Origin: Asticcacaulis sp. AND118
Lineage (GTDB): Bacteria; Pseudomonadota; Alphaproteobacteria; Caulobacterales; Caulobacteraceae
DNA: 64,000 nucleotides
Direction of reading: 5' to 3'
Assembly: GCF_020535245.1 (NCBI RefSeq)
Contig: NZ_CP084910.1
Coordinates: 406,001 to 470,000, forward strand
The notes below the pieces were generated by a model, which was given only the letters and a program-made list of their open reading frames with translations, had not been told where the DNA came from and searched no databases. Numbering within the stretch: position 1 is the stretch's first letter; every line of letters starts with the position of its first letter. The translations under genes were made by a program, and so were the position numbers. This document shows positions 8,197 through 17,800 of the stretch, one piece after another.

Positions 8197-8823
8197 ATGA
8201 CGACCCTGTATGGCCGTGAGGCCCGCGAACGCATCTGGTCCCTGATCAAGGACACCAAGGTAGCCATGCTGGCGACCCACGCGCCCACCGGGCTGATGCA
8301 CGCCCGACCGATGATGCCGCAAATCCGCGACCACAGCGACAAGGCCTTCGACGGCGTTTTGTGGTTCTTTACCGGCGCCGACACCGGTAAGATCGATGAG
8401 ATCGACGCCAATCCGGCGGCGTTGCTGACCTTCTCCGACCCCAAGGGCCACAACTACGTTTCGATGAACGGCACGGTGAGCGTCAGCCGCGACCCGGCGA
8501 TCATAGAGGAACTGTGGTCTTTCGCCGACAAGGCCTGGTTCCCGAAGGGCAAGGACGACCCTAATCTGCGCCTGCTGCGTTTCGAAGCCATCGACGCCGA
8601 ATTCTGGGACAGCCCCGGCCTGATCGCCACCGGGATTGCCCTTCTGCAAGGCATCGCCAGCGGGCAGCCCGCCGATCCGGGCGACCACGGTTATGCCGAT
8701 CTCGATATTCCGGCTTTTCCGGACGAGCGTACCGGCCCGCGCGGCGTCGGCCCGCGCTCTCCCAACGAACCGCCGCGCGAGACGGTGCTGGTCTCCGCCG
8801 GCCCGCGTGATCCGATGGGTTAA
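8197..8823 (+). CDS. PNPOx-like flavin-binding general stress protein
   Basis: 208 residues with a split-barrel pyridoxamine-phosphate-oxidase-like fold: KVAMLATHAPTGLMHARPM and LWFFTGADTGKIDEIDANPAALLTFSD resemble the FMN-binding part of general stress protein 26 relatives. About 55 C-terminal residues are Pro/Gly-rich and probably disordered. These proteins bind flavins or F420-like cofactors; the substrate cannot be read from sequence. GTAACGC precedes ATG 8197, a weak ribosome site, and no better start is visible. Confidence 0.82.
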   Translation: MTTLYGREARERIWSLIKDTKVAMLATHAPTGLMHARPMMPQIRDHSDKAFDGVLWFFTGADTGKIDEIDANPAALLTFSDPKGHNYVSMNGTVSVSRDPAIIEELWSFADKAWFPKGKDDPNLRLLRFEAIDAEFWDSPGLIATGIALLQGIASGQPADPGDHGYADLDIPAFPDERTGPRGVGPRSPNEPPRETVLVSAGPRDPMG

Positions 8824-8869
8824 AGCGCATCCCAAAAAGTGTGAAGCGGTTTTTGGAATCAGATGCGCG
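8824..8869. repeat. GCGC/AAAAGTGG palindromic repeat, family D copy 2
   Basis: AAGCGCATCCCAAAAAGTG paired with GGTTTTTGGAATCAGATGCG. It starts directly after the stop codon of the PNPOx-like gene, between convergent genes, and could act as a transcript 3' end hairpin. Confidence 0.75.
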
Positions 8870-8883
8870 ACACTTGAAATCCC

Positions 8884-9855
8884 TTAAGGGATTAGCAGCG
8901 TGCTGCTCGTGGTGGCGCGGCTCTCCAACGCCTGGTGAGCCGCGCGCGCCTCGGTCAGGGCGAAGCGCTGATCGATCCGCACCTTGAGCTTGCCGCTTTG
9001 GATGACATCGAACAGTTCGCCCGCCGACTCCAGCAGGGTGGCGCGATCACGGTTATACCCAAAGACAGAGGGGCGTGTCAGAAACAGCGAGCCCTTGGCG
9101 TTGAGCACCGAAATATCGACCGGCGGCACTGCGCCCGACGACTGGCCGAACGACACCATCAGGCCGAGCGGCTTCAACACGTCGAGCGAGCCGTCGAAGG
9201 TGTCCTTACCGACGGAATCGTAAACCACATCGACCTTGCGGCCTTCGGTGATCTCCAGTACGCGGGCCACGAAATCCTCGCTGCGGTAATTGATCAGGTG
9301 GTCGTAGCCGTTCTGCCGCGCCAGTTCGATCTTCTCCGCCGAACCCGCCGTGCCGATCACGGTCGCGCCGAGCGCCTTGGCCCATTGCCCGGCGATCAGT
9401 CCCACGCCCCCCGCCGCGGCGTGGATGAGGATGGTGTGCGCCGGTCCGACCCGGAACGTCCGGCGCAGCAGATATTGCGCGGTCAGGCCTTTGAGAAACG
9501 CGGCCGCCGCGACTTCATCGCTCACACCTTCCGGAATGGGGACCAATTTGTCGGCGGCGATCAGGCGCTTTTCGGCATAGCCGCCGGGCGTCGCCGAATA
9601 GACCACGCGGTCGCCGGCTTTCAGGAAATCGACGCCTTCGCCTACGGCCTCGACAATGCCCGCGCCTTCATTACCGGGTGTGAAGGGCAGGGCGGTTTTA
9701 TACAGGCCAGAACGGAAATAGGTGTCGATGAAGTTGACGCCGATGGCGGTGTGTCGCACCCGCGCCTCGCCCGGACCGGGATCGCCGACCTCGATCTGTT
9801 CGACCTGAAGAACGTCCGGCCCGCCGGTCTGATGCACGCGAATGGCTGTGGTCAT
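8884..9855 (-). CDS. qor: NADPH:quinone oxidoreductase, zinc-independent MDR family
   Basis: 323 residues with a GroES-like N-terminal domain (HTAIGVNFIDTYFRSGLY, NEGAGIVEAVGEG) and a Rossmann domain whose nucleotide-binding turn is HAAAGGVG near residue 150. No zinc-ligand cysteines are seen, as expected for quinone reductase (QOR) members of the medium-chain dehydrogenase family. It would reduce quinones or related carbonyls with NADPH in the cytosol. ATG 9855 is the only sensible start. A family C palindrome lies directly upstream. Confidence 0.9.
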   Translation of the reverse strand: MTTAIRVHQTGGPDVLQVEQIEVGDPGPGEARVRHTAIGVNFIDTYFRSGLYKTALPFTPGNEGAGIVEAVGEGVDFLKAGDRVVYSATPGGYAEKRLIAADKLVPIPEGVSDEVAAAAFLKGLTAQYLLRRTFRVGPAHTILIHAAAGGVGLIAGQWAKALGATVIGTAGSAEKIELARQNGYDHLINYRSEDFVARVLEITEGRKVDVVYDSVGKDTFDGSLDVLKPLGLMVSFGQSSGAVPPVDISVLNAKGSLFLTRPSVFGYNRDRATLLESAGELFDVIQSGKLKVRIDQRFALTEARAAHQALESRATTSSTLLIP

Positions 9856-9865
9856 GGATCACCTC

Positions 9866-10010
9866 TCTCCTCCCTATCGCGTGGCGATGGGGAGGTGGAT
9901 TTTGGAGCGTAGCGACAAAAGACGGAGGGGGCGAAGCCTTTAGAGTCACCCCCTCCGTCATCGCCATAAATGGCGCTGACACCTCCCCATTGCTACGCAA
10001 CAGGGAGGAG
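9866..10010. repeat. Palindromic intergenic element, family C copy 1
   Basis: About 145 bp with inverted ends: TCCTCCCTATCGCG...GGGGAGGTGG and CACCTCCCCATTG...CAGGGAGGAG, and inner facing motifs GACGGAGGGGG and CCCCCTCCGTC. It is a different family from A, with GGAGGTGG rather than GGAGGGGGACC. It lies between two minus-strand genes. Confidence 0.75.
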
Positions 10011-10015
10011 AAATA

Positions 10016-10777
10016 TCAGACCACCTCGCCCGACCGGAAGATCAGCGACGAACCCGGTTCGATCGGCGTCCAGACCTCGTCATGGGTCAGGGGTTGGGTG
10101 GCGATAATGATCACCTTGTCGTCCGGCGTCGTTTCCTGCGCGAAATCGACCACCATGTCCTCATCGATCAGGGTCGCCTGACCGAAAGGCGCACGGCGCT
10201 GAATATAGGTCAGCTTTTTCGTGCAACTGGCGTAGAGCGAGCGGCCGTCGGTCAGCAAGGCATTGAACACGCCCATCTTCCTCAGTTCACCGAACAGCCG
10301 CTTGACCTCCTTGTCCAGCACGCGGGCCGGCGGATAGTCCATATATTTGCGCACCAGTTGATCGAGTATCCAGCAGAAGGCGTGCTCGGAATCGGTCGTG
10401 CCGATGGGGCGGAAGAAGCTCAGGGGCAGGGCTTTCACGCCCTTGAGTTGGCCATTGTGCGCAAAGGTCCACGCCCGGCCCCACAGTTCGCGGGTAAAGG
10501 GGTGGGTGTTTTCCAGCGCCACGCGTCCGCGATTGGCCTTGCGCACGTGGGCGATGACCGTCTTGGACTTGATGGGGTAGTTGCGCATCAGCGCCGCCAG
10601 TTCCGACGTCGCCGACGGGTTCGGGTCGTGGAAATTGCGGCAGCCCTTCTGCTCATAGAAGCTTATGCCCCAGCCGTCGGCGTGCGGACCGGTGGCCCCG
10701 CCGCGTTTGGCCAGGGCCGTGAAGGAAAATCGGATGTCGGTGGGCACATTGGCGCTCATGCCCAGAAGTTCGCACAT
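10016..10777 (-). CDS. YafJ-like class II glutamine amidotransferase domain protein
   Basis: 253 residues starting MCELLGMSANVP, so the nucleophile Cys2 is exposed after Met removal as in N-terminal-nucleophile amidotransferases. GWGISFYEQKG, AHVRKANRG and NTHPFTRELWGRAWTFAHNG are the conserved glutaminase motifs. The protein is a stand-alone glutaminase domain with no synthase domain attached, like YafJ. The acceptor reaction is unknown. It follows the family C palindrome and is transcribed toward qor. Confidence 0.85.
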   Translation of the reverse strand: MCELLGMSANVPTDIRFSFTALAKRGGATGPHADGWGISFYEQKGCRNFHDPNPSATSELAALMRNYPIKSKTVIAHVRKANRGRVALENTHPFTRELWGRAWTFAHNGQLKGVKALPLSFFRPIGTTDSEHAFCWILDQLVRKYMDYPPARVLDKEVKRLFGELRKMGVFNALLTDGRSLYASCTKKLTYIQRRAPFGQATLIDEDMVVDFAQETTPDDKVIIIATQPLTHDEVWTPIEPGSSLIFRSGEVV

Positions 10778-10894
10778 ATCGGTCTACCGGAACGCTGTCT
10801 TTTCTCAGGTGTAACAGGCGCAACGGGACGGCGGCAAACGAGGCTTTCTATCTGCTTGGGTGAGAAGAGATGCGCCAATCGTGCAAGACGGCTG

Positions 10895-10943
10895 AAGCGC
10901 AATCCACAAAGTGGGAACCGGCTTTTGGATTCAATGGCGCGAC
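10895..10943. repeat. GCGC/AAAAGTGG palindromic repeat, family D copy 3
   Basis: AAGCGCAATCCACAAAGTGG paired with CCGGCTTTTGGATTCAATGG and GCGCGACC. It lies in the 269-bp gap between the divergent amidotransferase and OsmC genes; I see nothing else definite there. Confidence 0.75.
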
Positions 10944-11046
10944 CCCTTTAATGTGATTGCCCGTTTACAAATCCCGGTCTACCAATGCGTCCGGTATTTT
11001 CCGGCCGCGTTCGGGCCGCCTTTTTCATTTCAGACGGAGACTTCTC

Positions 11047-11481
11047 ATGAAACGCACGGCAACCGCCCAGTGGCGCGGCGACGGCATGACCGGCACCGGC
11101 ACGCTCACCACTCAGAGCGGCGCGTTCAAGGCCCAGCCCTACAGTTTCAAGACCCGTTTCGGCGACGAAGAGGGCAAGGCCGGGACCAATCCGGAAGAGC
11201 TGATCGCGGCGGCGCATTCGGGCTGTTTCACCATGGCCCTGTCCTTCGCTCTGGCCAAGGCCGGCTTCACGGCGGAGCTGCTGGAAACCGAAGCCGTGGT
11301 CGAGGTCACGCCCTCGGAAGCGGGCTTTTCCATTACCGGCATCACGCTGAAGCTCAAGGCCAATATTCCGGGTGTCTCGCCGGAGCAGTTCCAGGAACTG
11401 GCCGCCGGGGCCAAGGCCGGCTGCCCGATTTCCAAGGCGCTGGCTGCGGTGCCGATCACGCTGGAAGCCGAACTGGCTTAA
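11047..11481 (+). CDS. OsmC-family peroxiredoxin-like protein
   Basis: 144 residues, starting MKRTATAQWRGDGMTGTGTL, with the classical OsmC motifs GTNPEELIAAAHSGCFTMALS (first redox Cys) and AKAGCPISKAL (second redox Cys) and the strand FSITGITLKLKANIPG. Both catalytic cysteines are present, unlike the OsmC relative at 7694-8080. It would reduce organic hydroperoxides. Start ATG 11047 follows GGAGACTTCTC; a longer frame upstream has no support. Confidence 0.9.
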   Translation: MKRTATAQWRGDGMTGTGTLTTQSGAFKAQPYSFKTRFGDEEGKAGTNPEELIAAAHSGCFTMALSFALAKAGFTAELLETEAVVEVTPSEAGFSITGITLKLKANIPGVSPEQFQELAAGAKAGCPISKALAAVPITLEAELA

Positions 11482-11487
11482 TCCTCT

Positions 11488-11664
11488 TATACCTCCCTGC
11501 CTCTGGCGGGGAGGGGGACCGCACGAGACGGCGAAGCCGTTGAGATGTGGGGGTGGGGGTTCTTTCTGAATTTCCGCGAACCCATAGGGTGGATAGATCG
11601 CAAGATACCCCACCACCACACCCTGCGGGCGCGGTCCCCCTCCCCAGCAAGCTGGGGAGGTATA
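11488..11664 (-). repeat. Long palindromic intergenic element, family A copy 4 (reverse)
   Basis: Full-length copy with the core inverted relative to most others (GGGGGTTCTTTCTGAATT on the left, CGCAAGATACCCC on the right). Arms TATACCTCCCTGCC...GGGGAGGGGGACCGC and GCGGTCCCCCTCCCC...GGGGAGGTATA. It separates convergent osmC and ppk2. Confidence 0.85.
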
Positions 11665-11670
11665 GTTTCC

Positions 11671-12429
11671 CTACTTAAACAACGCCCGCTCGCCCCCGAT
11701 GACGCGCTCATAACCGAACAGCACTTCGGCATCGGGTTGCGGCACATCGACCGAATAGGCCGGGCAGCCCAGACTATGCAGGACGTGGCGGATGATATTG
11801 ATCCGCGCGTCCTTTTTCTTGTCGGTCTTGACGCAGGTCCACGGCCCGCCCGCGTGGTGCGAGCGGCGCAGCATCTCGTCGCGCGCCGCGGAATAGGCGT
11901 CCCACTTGTCCTGCGCCACCGCATCGAGTGGTGACACCTTCAGGCGTTTTAGCGGGTCCGAGCGCCGGTCGTCCAGCCGTTCCTTCTGCTCTTTCTTGGA
12001 AATATCGAGCCACAGCTTGATCAGGACGATGCCGGCGTCGTCGAGCATCATCTCGAACGGCGTCACGTCGCGCAGAAAGATTTCCTGTTCCTGCGGCGTG
12101 GAAAATCCCATGACTTTTTCGACGCCGGCGCGGTTATACCAGGAGCGGTTGAAGATGACCCATTCCCCGGCGGCGGGCAGGTGTTCGGCATAGCGCTGAA
12201 ACCACCACTGGGTCTTTTCTCGGTCCGATGGCTTGGGCAGGGCGATGACGCGCGTCTGGCGCACCGACAGATGCTCGGTGATGCGTTTGATGGCCCCGTC
12301 CTTGCCCGCGCTGTCGCGGCCTTCGAGGACAAGGCAGATCTTCTTGCCCTCAGCCTGCGCCCAGATCTGGGCGTCGACCAGCGCCACCTGCAGCCGGGCC
12401 AGTTCCGCTTCGTAGACGTCGTCGTTCAT
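11671..12429 (-). CDS. ppk2: Polyphosphate kinase 2 family protein
   Basis: 252 residues. The Walker A motif lies in EGRDSAGKDGAIKRI, the PPK2 motif in FNRSWYNRAGVEKVMGF, and the lid region in SKKEQKERLDDRRSDPLKRLKVS; these define PPK2. Enzymes of this family phosphorylate nucleoside mono- or diphosphates from polyphosphate. The single-domain length fits class I, which works on NDPs, but class assignment from sequence alone is tentative. ATG 12429 was chosen because MNDDVYEAELARLQ begins the family's homologous region; an upstream ATG adds an unlikely basic leader. Confidence 0.9.
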   Translation of the reverse strand: MNDDVYEAELARLQVALVDAQIWAQAEGKKICLVLEGRDSAGKDGAIKRITEHLSVRQTRVIALPKPSDREKTQWWFQRYAEHLPAAGEWVIFNRSWYNRAGVEKVMGFSTPQEQEIFLRDVTPFEMMLDDAGIVLIKLWLDISKKEQKERLDDRRSDPLKRLKVSPLDAVAQDKWDAYSAARDEMLRRSHHAGGPWTCVKTDKKKDARINIIRHVLHSLGCPAYSVDVPQPDAEVLFGYERVIGGERALFK

Positions 12430-12492
12430 GCGCGCGCTCCTGTGTCCAAAGCGGGCAGCGTGACGCGCACAGGTCAAAAATTCAATAGTGAC

Positions 12493-13065
12493 TTAGGCCA
12501 CGCGACGGTCGTTGAGCACGATCAGGCGTGTATGGGCCTGCAGCACCTCGGTCTGGGTGTCCTCGATCTGGGCGGCGTGCAGGGTCAGCGGTCCGGCCAG
12601 CGGCGCGCCCATGTCGAGCGGATGCGTGTGCTCGAAATCCGCGGGCAGACCGCTCTTGATCTCATAGATGCCGGCGAAGCGATCGACCAGGCCGTCTGCG
12701 TTGCGCAGCGGCACGAGGACCATTTCGGCGCCGAGGTCGCCCGCTTGCGTCGGCAGGCTGATTTTGAGGCGCAACGCCTCCTCGCGCTGACGCGCCAGGG
12801 TCAGGGCGGCGACCAACAGCGCCTGATGCGGTTTCTCGAACAGGCCGCTGAAGGCGCGCCCCTTGAAGCCCGTTCCGTGCAGGCGCTCGACCCGCTCGCC
12901 GATCAGGCGAAAGCGGAAGCCGTCGCGCGCCGTCAGCACGAAGACCGAAGGCAGGAGCGACTTCAGTTGAACCGGATCGAAGGCGGCGCGCTGCGGCGTC
13001 TGCCCGGCCTTGCGGCGCAGGTTCTGCCAGTAGGTGAGAAACATCCCTGTATCATTGTGAGCCAT
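12493..13065 (-). CDS. Single PAS-domain protein (PAS_5-like, MopJ-related class)
   Basis: 190 residues made of one PAS-like fold: FVLTARDGFRFRLIGERVERLHGTGFKGRAFSGLF and the late strand RFAGIYEIKSG. The layout matches the small alphaproteobacterial PAS_5 proteins, of which MopJ of Caulobacter is a known member acting in cell-cycle signalling. No output domain is present, so any role would be through protein contacts. The family is judged from pattern only, and orthology to MopJ is not claimed. Confidence 0.7.
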   Translation of the reverse strand: MAHNDTGMFLTYWQNLRRKAGQTPQRAAFDPVQLKSLLPSVFVLTARDGFRFRLIGERVERLHGTGFKGRAFSGLFEKPHQALLVAALTLARQREEALRLKISLPTQAGDLGAEMVLVPLRNADGLVDRFAGIYEIKSGLPADFEHTHPLDMGAPLAGPLTLHAAQIEDTQTEVLQAHTRLIVLNDRRVA

Positions 13066-13107
13066 GGGGGCCTCCTTTTCCGATGACGGAGCAAAAAGCC
13101 GGCCTGC

Positions 13108-13156
13108 GAGCGCGATCCGAAAAGTGGGAACCGGTTTTCGGATTAAATTGCGCGAC
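13108..13156. repeat. GCGC/AAAAGTGG palindromic repeat, family D copy 4
   Basis: The cleanest copy: GAGCGCGATCCGAAAAGTGG, then GAACCGGTTTTCGGATTAAA, then TTGCGCGACCA. It lies in the 376-bp gap between the divergent PAS gene and the secreted Val-Asn protein. Confidence 0.8.
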
Positions 13157-13288
13157 CACTTACGTCACGCACCCTGAGGGGGAAATATCTTTCAACGGGA
13201 GCCGTCCCGCTTAATATTACCGCAAGACGCCTGTGCTATGACCGCCGCAACTATACTTTCACCCCCGATCTGCGGGACTGAACCCGTC

Positions 13289-13304
13289 CGGTACGGAACT
13301 TGCT
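13289..13304 (+). promoter_or_regulatory. Candidate sigma-54 (RpoN) promoter
   Basis: CGGTACGGAACTTGCT fits the -24/-12 consensus TGGCACG-N4-TTGCW, with GG and GC at the required 10-nt separation. It would give a transcript with a roughly 125-nt leader before the secreted Val-Asn protein at 13442. In Caulobacter sigma-54 drives flagellar and stalk-related genes. No enhancer site was sought. Confidence 0.45.
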
Positions 13305-13441
13305 CAGGGTGTGGCAGAACGGGCCCCACGTGTGTCAGGATGGCGCATTTCGGGACACACCGATCGCAAGACCACAGACCTTTGAGCGGTTGCCGTGCCC
13401 GGAACGAACGGGCGGCCCGACCCAGACTTTAGGAGCGTTAC

Positions 13442-14266
13442 ATGCGCGTTAGCTTTGCGAAAACACTGGCGGCCCTGGTCGGGTTCGGCATGATGATGAC
13501 GGCCAGCGCCGCCCTGGCTGGCGCGGGCTGCAATAACGGCTGTTCGCCGCCCCCGCCGCCCAGCCCGCCTTCGCATCCGGGTAAGCCCGGCATGCCCTGC
13601 GGCGGCGGCAAGTGCGGCGGCGGCGGTAATGTCAACGTTAATGTCAATGTGAACGTCAAGGCCAGCGCGAGCGCCGGCGCCTGGGGTCCCGGCGCCTTCA
13701 ACGGCTCGAATTCCGGCGCGGTCGCTTACGGCGGCGGCTACGGCAACTGGTCTCAGGCGCAGGGCATCCCCTCGACCATGGGCCTGAACGTCGAAGGCGG
13801 CGAAATGCGCGCCATGGAATCCTATCAGGCCTCGCGCTCTTCGACCCGCATGATGATCATCGAAGCCGCCTGCATCGACGACAAGGGCGTCCCGCACCCC
13901 GCGTCGCAGGTCTTCGGCGGCAAGGACGTCAACAGCGCCTATGCCGGTGAAGTCTACCGCTGCATCGCCGGGACGAAGATGCGCTACACACTGACCGACA
14001 AGGAAGGCGGCGACGGCAAGTCCTACGACTGCCGCAAGGGCGAGGCCCTGTGGCACGAAGGCAATCAGGTCCGCTGCCAGACGCAGCAGGCCGCGCGCGC
14101 CTGTAACGAGCGCTCGCTGCTGCGCAAGTTCGGCGCCGGCATCAAGATCCTGACCCTGGTCACCACCGAGAACTATATGGCCCAGCGCGAAGTCGTGAAG
14201 CAGTCGTCGGCGTCGTATTCGTCGACCATGGTCTTTGACGGCGGCGTCGGCGGGTTTGTTCAGTAA
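13442..14266 (+). CDS. Secreted low-complexity protein with Val-Asn repeat, unknown function
   Basis: 274 residues. A signal peptide (MRVSFAKTLAALVGFGMMMTASAALA) is followed by CNNGC, a Pro-rich stretch (SPPPPPSPPSHPGKPG), a Gly/Cys stretch (CGGGKCGGGG), five Asn and four Val in strict alternation (about 60-69), an Ala-Ser-Gly-rich segment, and a C-terminal half with several Cys (AACIDDKG, YRCIAG, YDCRKGE, VRCQTQQAARAC). The alternating tract suggests a beta structure at the cell surface; the later cysteines could form disulfides. AGGAGCG precedes ATG 13442. A likely terminator follows at 14365. I do not recognise the family. Linkage to podJ two genes later and the possible sigma-54 promoter hint at a polar or envelope role, which is inference. 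Confidence 0.8.
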   Translation: MRVSFAKTLAALVGFGMMMTASAALAGAGCNNGCSPPPPPSPPSHPGKPGMPCGGGKCGGGGNVNVNVNVNVKASASAGAWGPGAFNGSNSGAVAYGGGYGNWSQAQGIPSTMGLNVEGGEMRAMESYQASRSSTRMMIIEAACIDDKGVPHPASQVFGGKDVNSAYAGEVYRCIAGTKMRYTLTDKEGGDGKSYDCRKGEALWHEGNQVRCQTQQAARACNERSLLRKFGAGIKILTLVTTENYMAQREVVKQSSASYSSTMVFDGGVGGFVQ

Positions 14267-14364
14267 AAGGCTTGCCCGGAACCGGCAGTCTCGCCGCGTC
14301 CGACCGGCGTTTTCCAGGACCAAACGATAGGCCTATAACCAGAAACTCGGCTGATATCCTTAAG

Positions 14365-14392
14365 CCCCGGTTCGTGAGAGCCGGGGTTTTTT
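14365..14392 (+). terminator. Rho-independent terminator
   Basis: CCCCGG-TTCGTGAGAG-CCGGGG followed by six T, about 100 bp after the secreted protein gene. It would end that transcript before the convergent small gene. Confidence 0.85.
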
Positions 14393-14395
14393 ACG

Positions 14396-14629
14396 TCAAT
14401 AGCGTACCGGCGTGTCGGTCTTCAGGCCCAGCACGGTCAGGACGTGGATGATCAGAAAGATCGTCACCGTCGCCGACAGCAGCATGAGGAAGCGCCACGG
14501 GATCAGCCGCGGGGTTTCCTTGCGCAGATCGGGTGGTTGCGCACCCAGCCAGCCGGACAGAACGGTCAGGCCCGCGAACAGGGCCAGCAGGGTCAGGGTT
14601 AAGGGCAGCGGTATATCCATGCGCCGCAT
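14396..14629 (-). CDS. Small protein with two membrane segments, unknown
   Basis: 77 residues with hydrophobic helices at about 8-27 (PLTLTLLALFAGLTVLSGWL) and 45-66 (WRFLMLLSATVTIFLIIHVL) separated by a polar QPPDLRKETPR linker. ATG 14629 or ATG 14620 (MDIPLPL) are both possible; longer versions read a non-coding-looking leader. Its stop codon is four bases from the terminator of the facing gene. Divergent from podJ across about 210 bp. Function unknown. Confidence 0.65.
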   Translation of the reverse strand: MRRMDIPLPLTLTLLALFAGLTVLSGWLGAQPPDLRKETPRLIPWRFLMLLSATVTIFLIIHVLTVLGLKTDTPVRY

Positions 14630-14838
14630 ATGGGCCTTTAAGCGCGCCCCGACGCAAGGGGTGTTGCGTTTTTTTGTGGATAAGCGGTATGGAGAGACTG
14701 GCTTCGCCAGAAAAGCGATTCGTTCAGGTGCGTCTTCCACAGAAGAATGACGTTCTCCCAGATGTTGGGGTTAACAAAAGGTTTACACCCCAGATGATGC
14801 GTATTAGCCTTTTTCGCAAAGGTTGATAGGGGATTCGT

Positions 14839-17800
14839 ATGAGCGGCACGCCTTGGAGCGTAAAGGGCATTGACGCCAAGGCGCGGGAAGTGGCCAAGGA
14901 ACTGGCGCACCGGTCCGGCATGACGCTCGGCGAATGGCTCAACCAGATGATTCTCAAGGGCGAAGATGTCGACGCGGCCATCCGCCGTGAGCGCCAGCGC
15001 GCCGCCCGTTCGCCCGCGCCGCGCACCCGTCGCGCGCCCGAACCCGTTCAGGATTACGCCGAAGGCGAGTTCGAAGATGACGTCTACGAACTGCGCGATC
15101 CGGCACCGCAATCGGCACCTGCGCGCCGTCCGGCTCCCTATTCCGCTGCGGCCGAACGCCAAATGGATGCTCGCCGCCGGGCGCCCATCGCCGCCCCCTA
15201 TTACGACGAAGCGCCCACCCGAGACAGAGATGGCGGCGATATCGGCAAGGTGACGCGTGTTCTGGAAACGCTCGGTTCGCGCATCGAATCCTCCGAAATG
15301 CGTTCGGCCACAGCCGTGCGCGGGGTGTCGCACGCCGTGGAGGCCTTGCTCAACCGTCTGGAGCGCTCGGAAAGCGCGCTGGCGGACTCCGTGGCCGAAA
15401 CCGAGGCCCGCTTTAGCGACAAGACCCGCGAAGTCCTCGATTCGATGGCCGATTCGCGTGAGTGGCTGGCGCGCGGCGATGCCGACCGCTCGGCCCTGTC
15501 CGAACGTCTCGAAACGGCGGAGCGTCTGGTCGATGCGCAGGCCGAGCGACTTGAGGGCCTGTCCGGTCACCTGCGCGAAGAGCGCGAGCGCATCGCCCGT
15601 CTCGAAGCCGAACTGAAAGCCAATCCGGCCAAGGACGCGTTCGCCACCGTCGAAGGCGCGGTGGGCCGTCTGGCCAATCAGCTTTATGAGAATGACGTCC
15701 GTTCGCGCGACGTGCTGAAAGACCTGCGCGGCGATCTGGTCGGCCTGTCGCACCGTCTGAGCCAGGTCGAACTGCGCGACCCGGATGCGGCGGCGCAGGC
15801 TCTGGTCGATCGTGTGGCGGCGCAGTTTTCGCAGCGCCTTGAGGCCGCCGAAGCGCGCACCTCGACCGCCATCCGCAGTCTGGAGCAGGCCTTCACGGCG
15901 CTGGACGCCCGCCTGAATCGCGCCGAAGCGCAGGGCGACGTCACCGATCCCGAATCGGTGCAATCGCTGAGCCGTCTGACCGCCGATCTGACCCGCCGCG
16001 TCGAGGAATCGCGCTACGAGGTCATCCGCCTGCTGGAAAACAGCCAGAAGCAGTCGCTGGACGAGACCGTGGCCGCCGTCGATGCCCGCCTGAAGGCTGC
16101 CGAATCGCGTCAGGCGCGCGCCATCGAAACCCTGGGACAGGACGTCCTGAAAATCGCCGACAACCTCAACCGCAAGGTGGCGGCCGTGCAGAAATCGGGT
16201 AACGACGCCGTCGCCCATATCGCGGCGGACATGAAGCGTCTCAACGACCGCGTCGAAGCAGGCTTCCACGAGGCCGACGCCACTCACGCCCGTGCGCTGG
16301 AGCGCCTGAGCGGTGAGATCGCGCGCATTTCCGAAAGCCTGACGCGCAAGATTTCCGACACGGAAAAGCGCACGGCGCAGGTGCTGGAAGGCGTGGGCGA
16401 GGAGATGGACACCCGCCATCAGCGCGTCCATTCCGACATCGCCGAACGTATCCGCCAGAGCGAGGAGCGGACCCAGAAGCTGCTCGAAGAGGCGCGCAAC
16501 AAGATCGATGCGCGCCTTGGGCACGCCCAGACGCAGAGCCTCCTGCGCGAAGCCGAACGCGAGGAGCCCAAGGCTCCAATCTTCGCGCCGACCGAATTGC
16601 AGCAAAAGCCTTTCTCGGCCTTTGAGCACGGCTTCGACGAGGCGCCGCAGGCCACACCCGTTGCGACCCCGCTCGCGGCGGCGGAGCCGGTGGTCAAGGC
16701 TGAGGTCAGGAGCGATGTCACCGACACCGACATCACGGGCCGTTTGCTGGAGCCGGTGACGCAGTTCGGGCATGATCCGTTCGAGGATGACCCCTTCGAC
16801 GATCTGGTCGAGCCTGAGGCGAGCAAGGTGGCGGACCCCTTTGCCGAGGCCCTGACCCACGAACCGCTGACCGAGGATGACGGTCTGGCCATGCAGGCCC
16901 CGCTCAAGCCGCACGTCAGCCGCGAGCCCGATCCGTTCAACGACGACTTCGACTCAGACCCGTTTGCCGATGTCGATGCGTCGCGCAAGGCCGCTCCGGC
17001 CAATTTGCACGACGCGCCCGCCTATGAGGACGGCGTTTCGATGTCGACGCGCGACGCCCTGGCGGCAGCGCGGGCGGCGGTGCGCGCCTCGATCGAGGGG
17101 GCGGACGCCAAGAAGCCGCTGGGCCTGAAACTGGGCGTGTCGCGCACCCGCGATGCCGAGCCCAAGCCGGCGAAGGCCAAGGGCAAGACCCTGCTCAATG
17201 CTTTCAAGGCGTCGTCCGTTGCGGTGATCCTCACCGCGGGCGCTGTGGGCACCTATTATCTGGCGCGCGACAAGGACGACGCTGCGCCCAAAGCCAAGCC
17301 GACGCTGGCCGCCACCGCCGTGGCCTCGCCGCAGCCGGTGGCGCATAGCCCTGAAGACCTGAACCGCCTGAAAGCCATGTACGAATCGGCGGCGATGGCG
17401 CTGAAAGCCAACGACGCCAAGGCGGTCGAGGCCATGCGCACCGTCGCCGACATGGGTTATCCGGCGGCGCAGTACGAGATGAGCGTCATGTACGACGAAG
17501 GCATCGACGGCCTCGTCGTGGCGGACAAGGTGCAGGCTCGTCGCTGGGCCGGCCTCGCCGCACAGGGTGGTCATCCGTCGGCCATGTATAATTTCGGCCT
17601 GATGAACTATACCGGTCAGGGCGGCCCCGTCGATTATAACGCGGCCGCCTCGTGGCTGCGCAAATCGGCGGAATACGGCGTGCGCGACGGTCAATTCGGC
17701 ATCGGCGTCATGTACATGCAGGGGCAGGCCGTCGCCGAAAACGCGCCGGAGGCCTATAAGTGGCTGTCCATCGCCGCGCGCAACGGCGATACCGAAGCCG

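Noticed and set aside
14638..16914. A 758-codon open frame antisense to podJ
   Set aside because: It mirrors the podJ frame in high-GC sequence, has no ribosome site and reads as low-complexity Arg/Gly-rich protein; podJ has recognisable domains.
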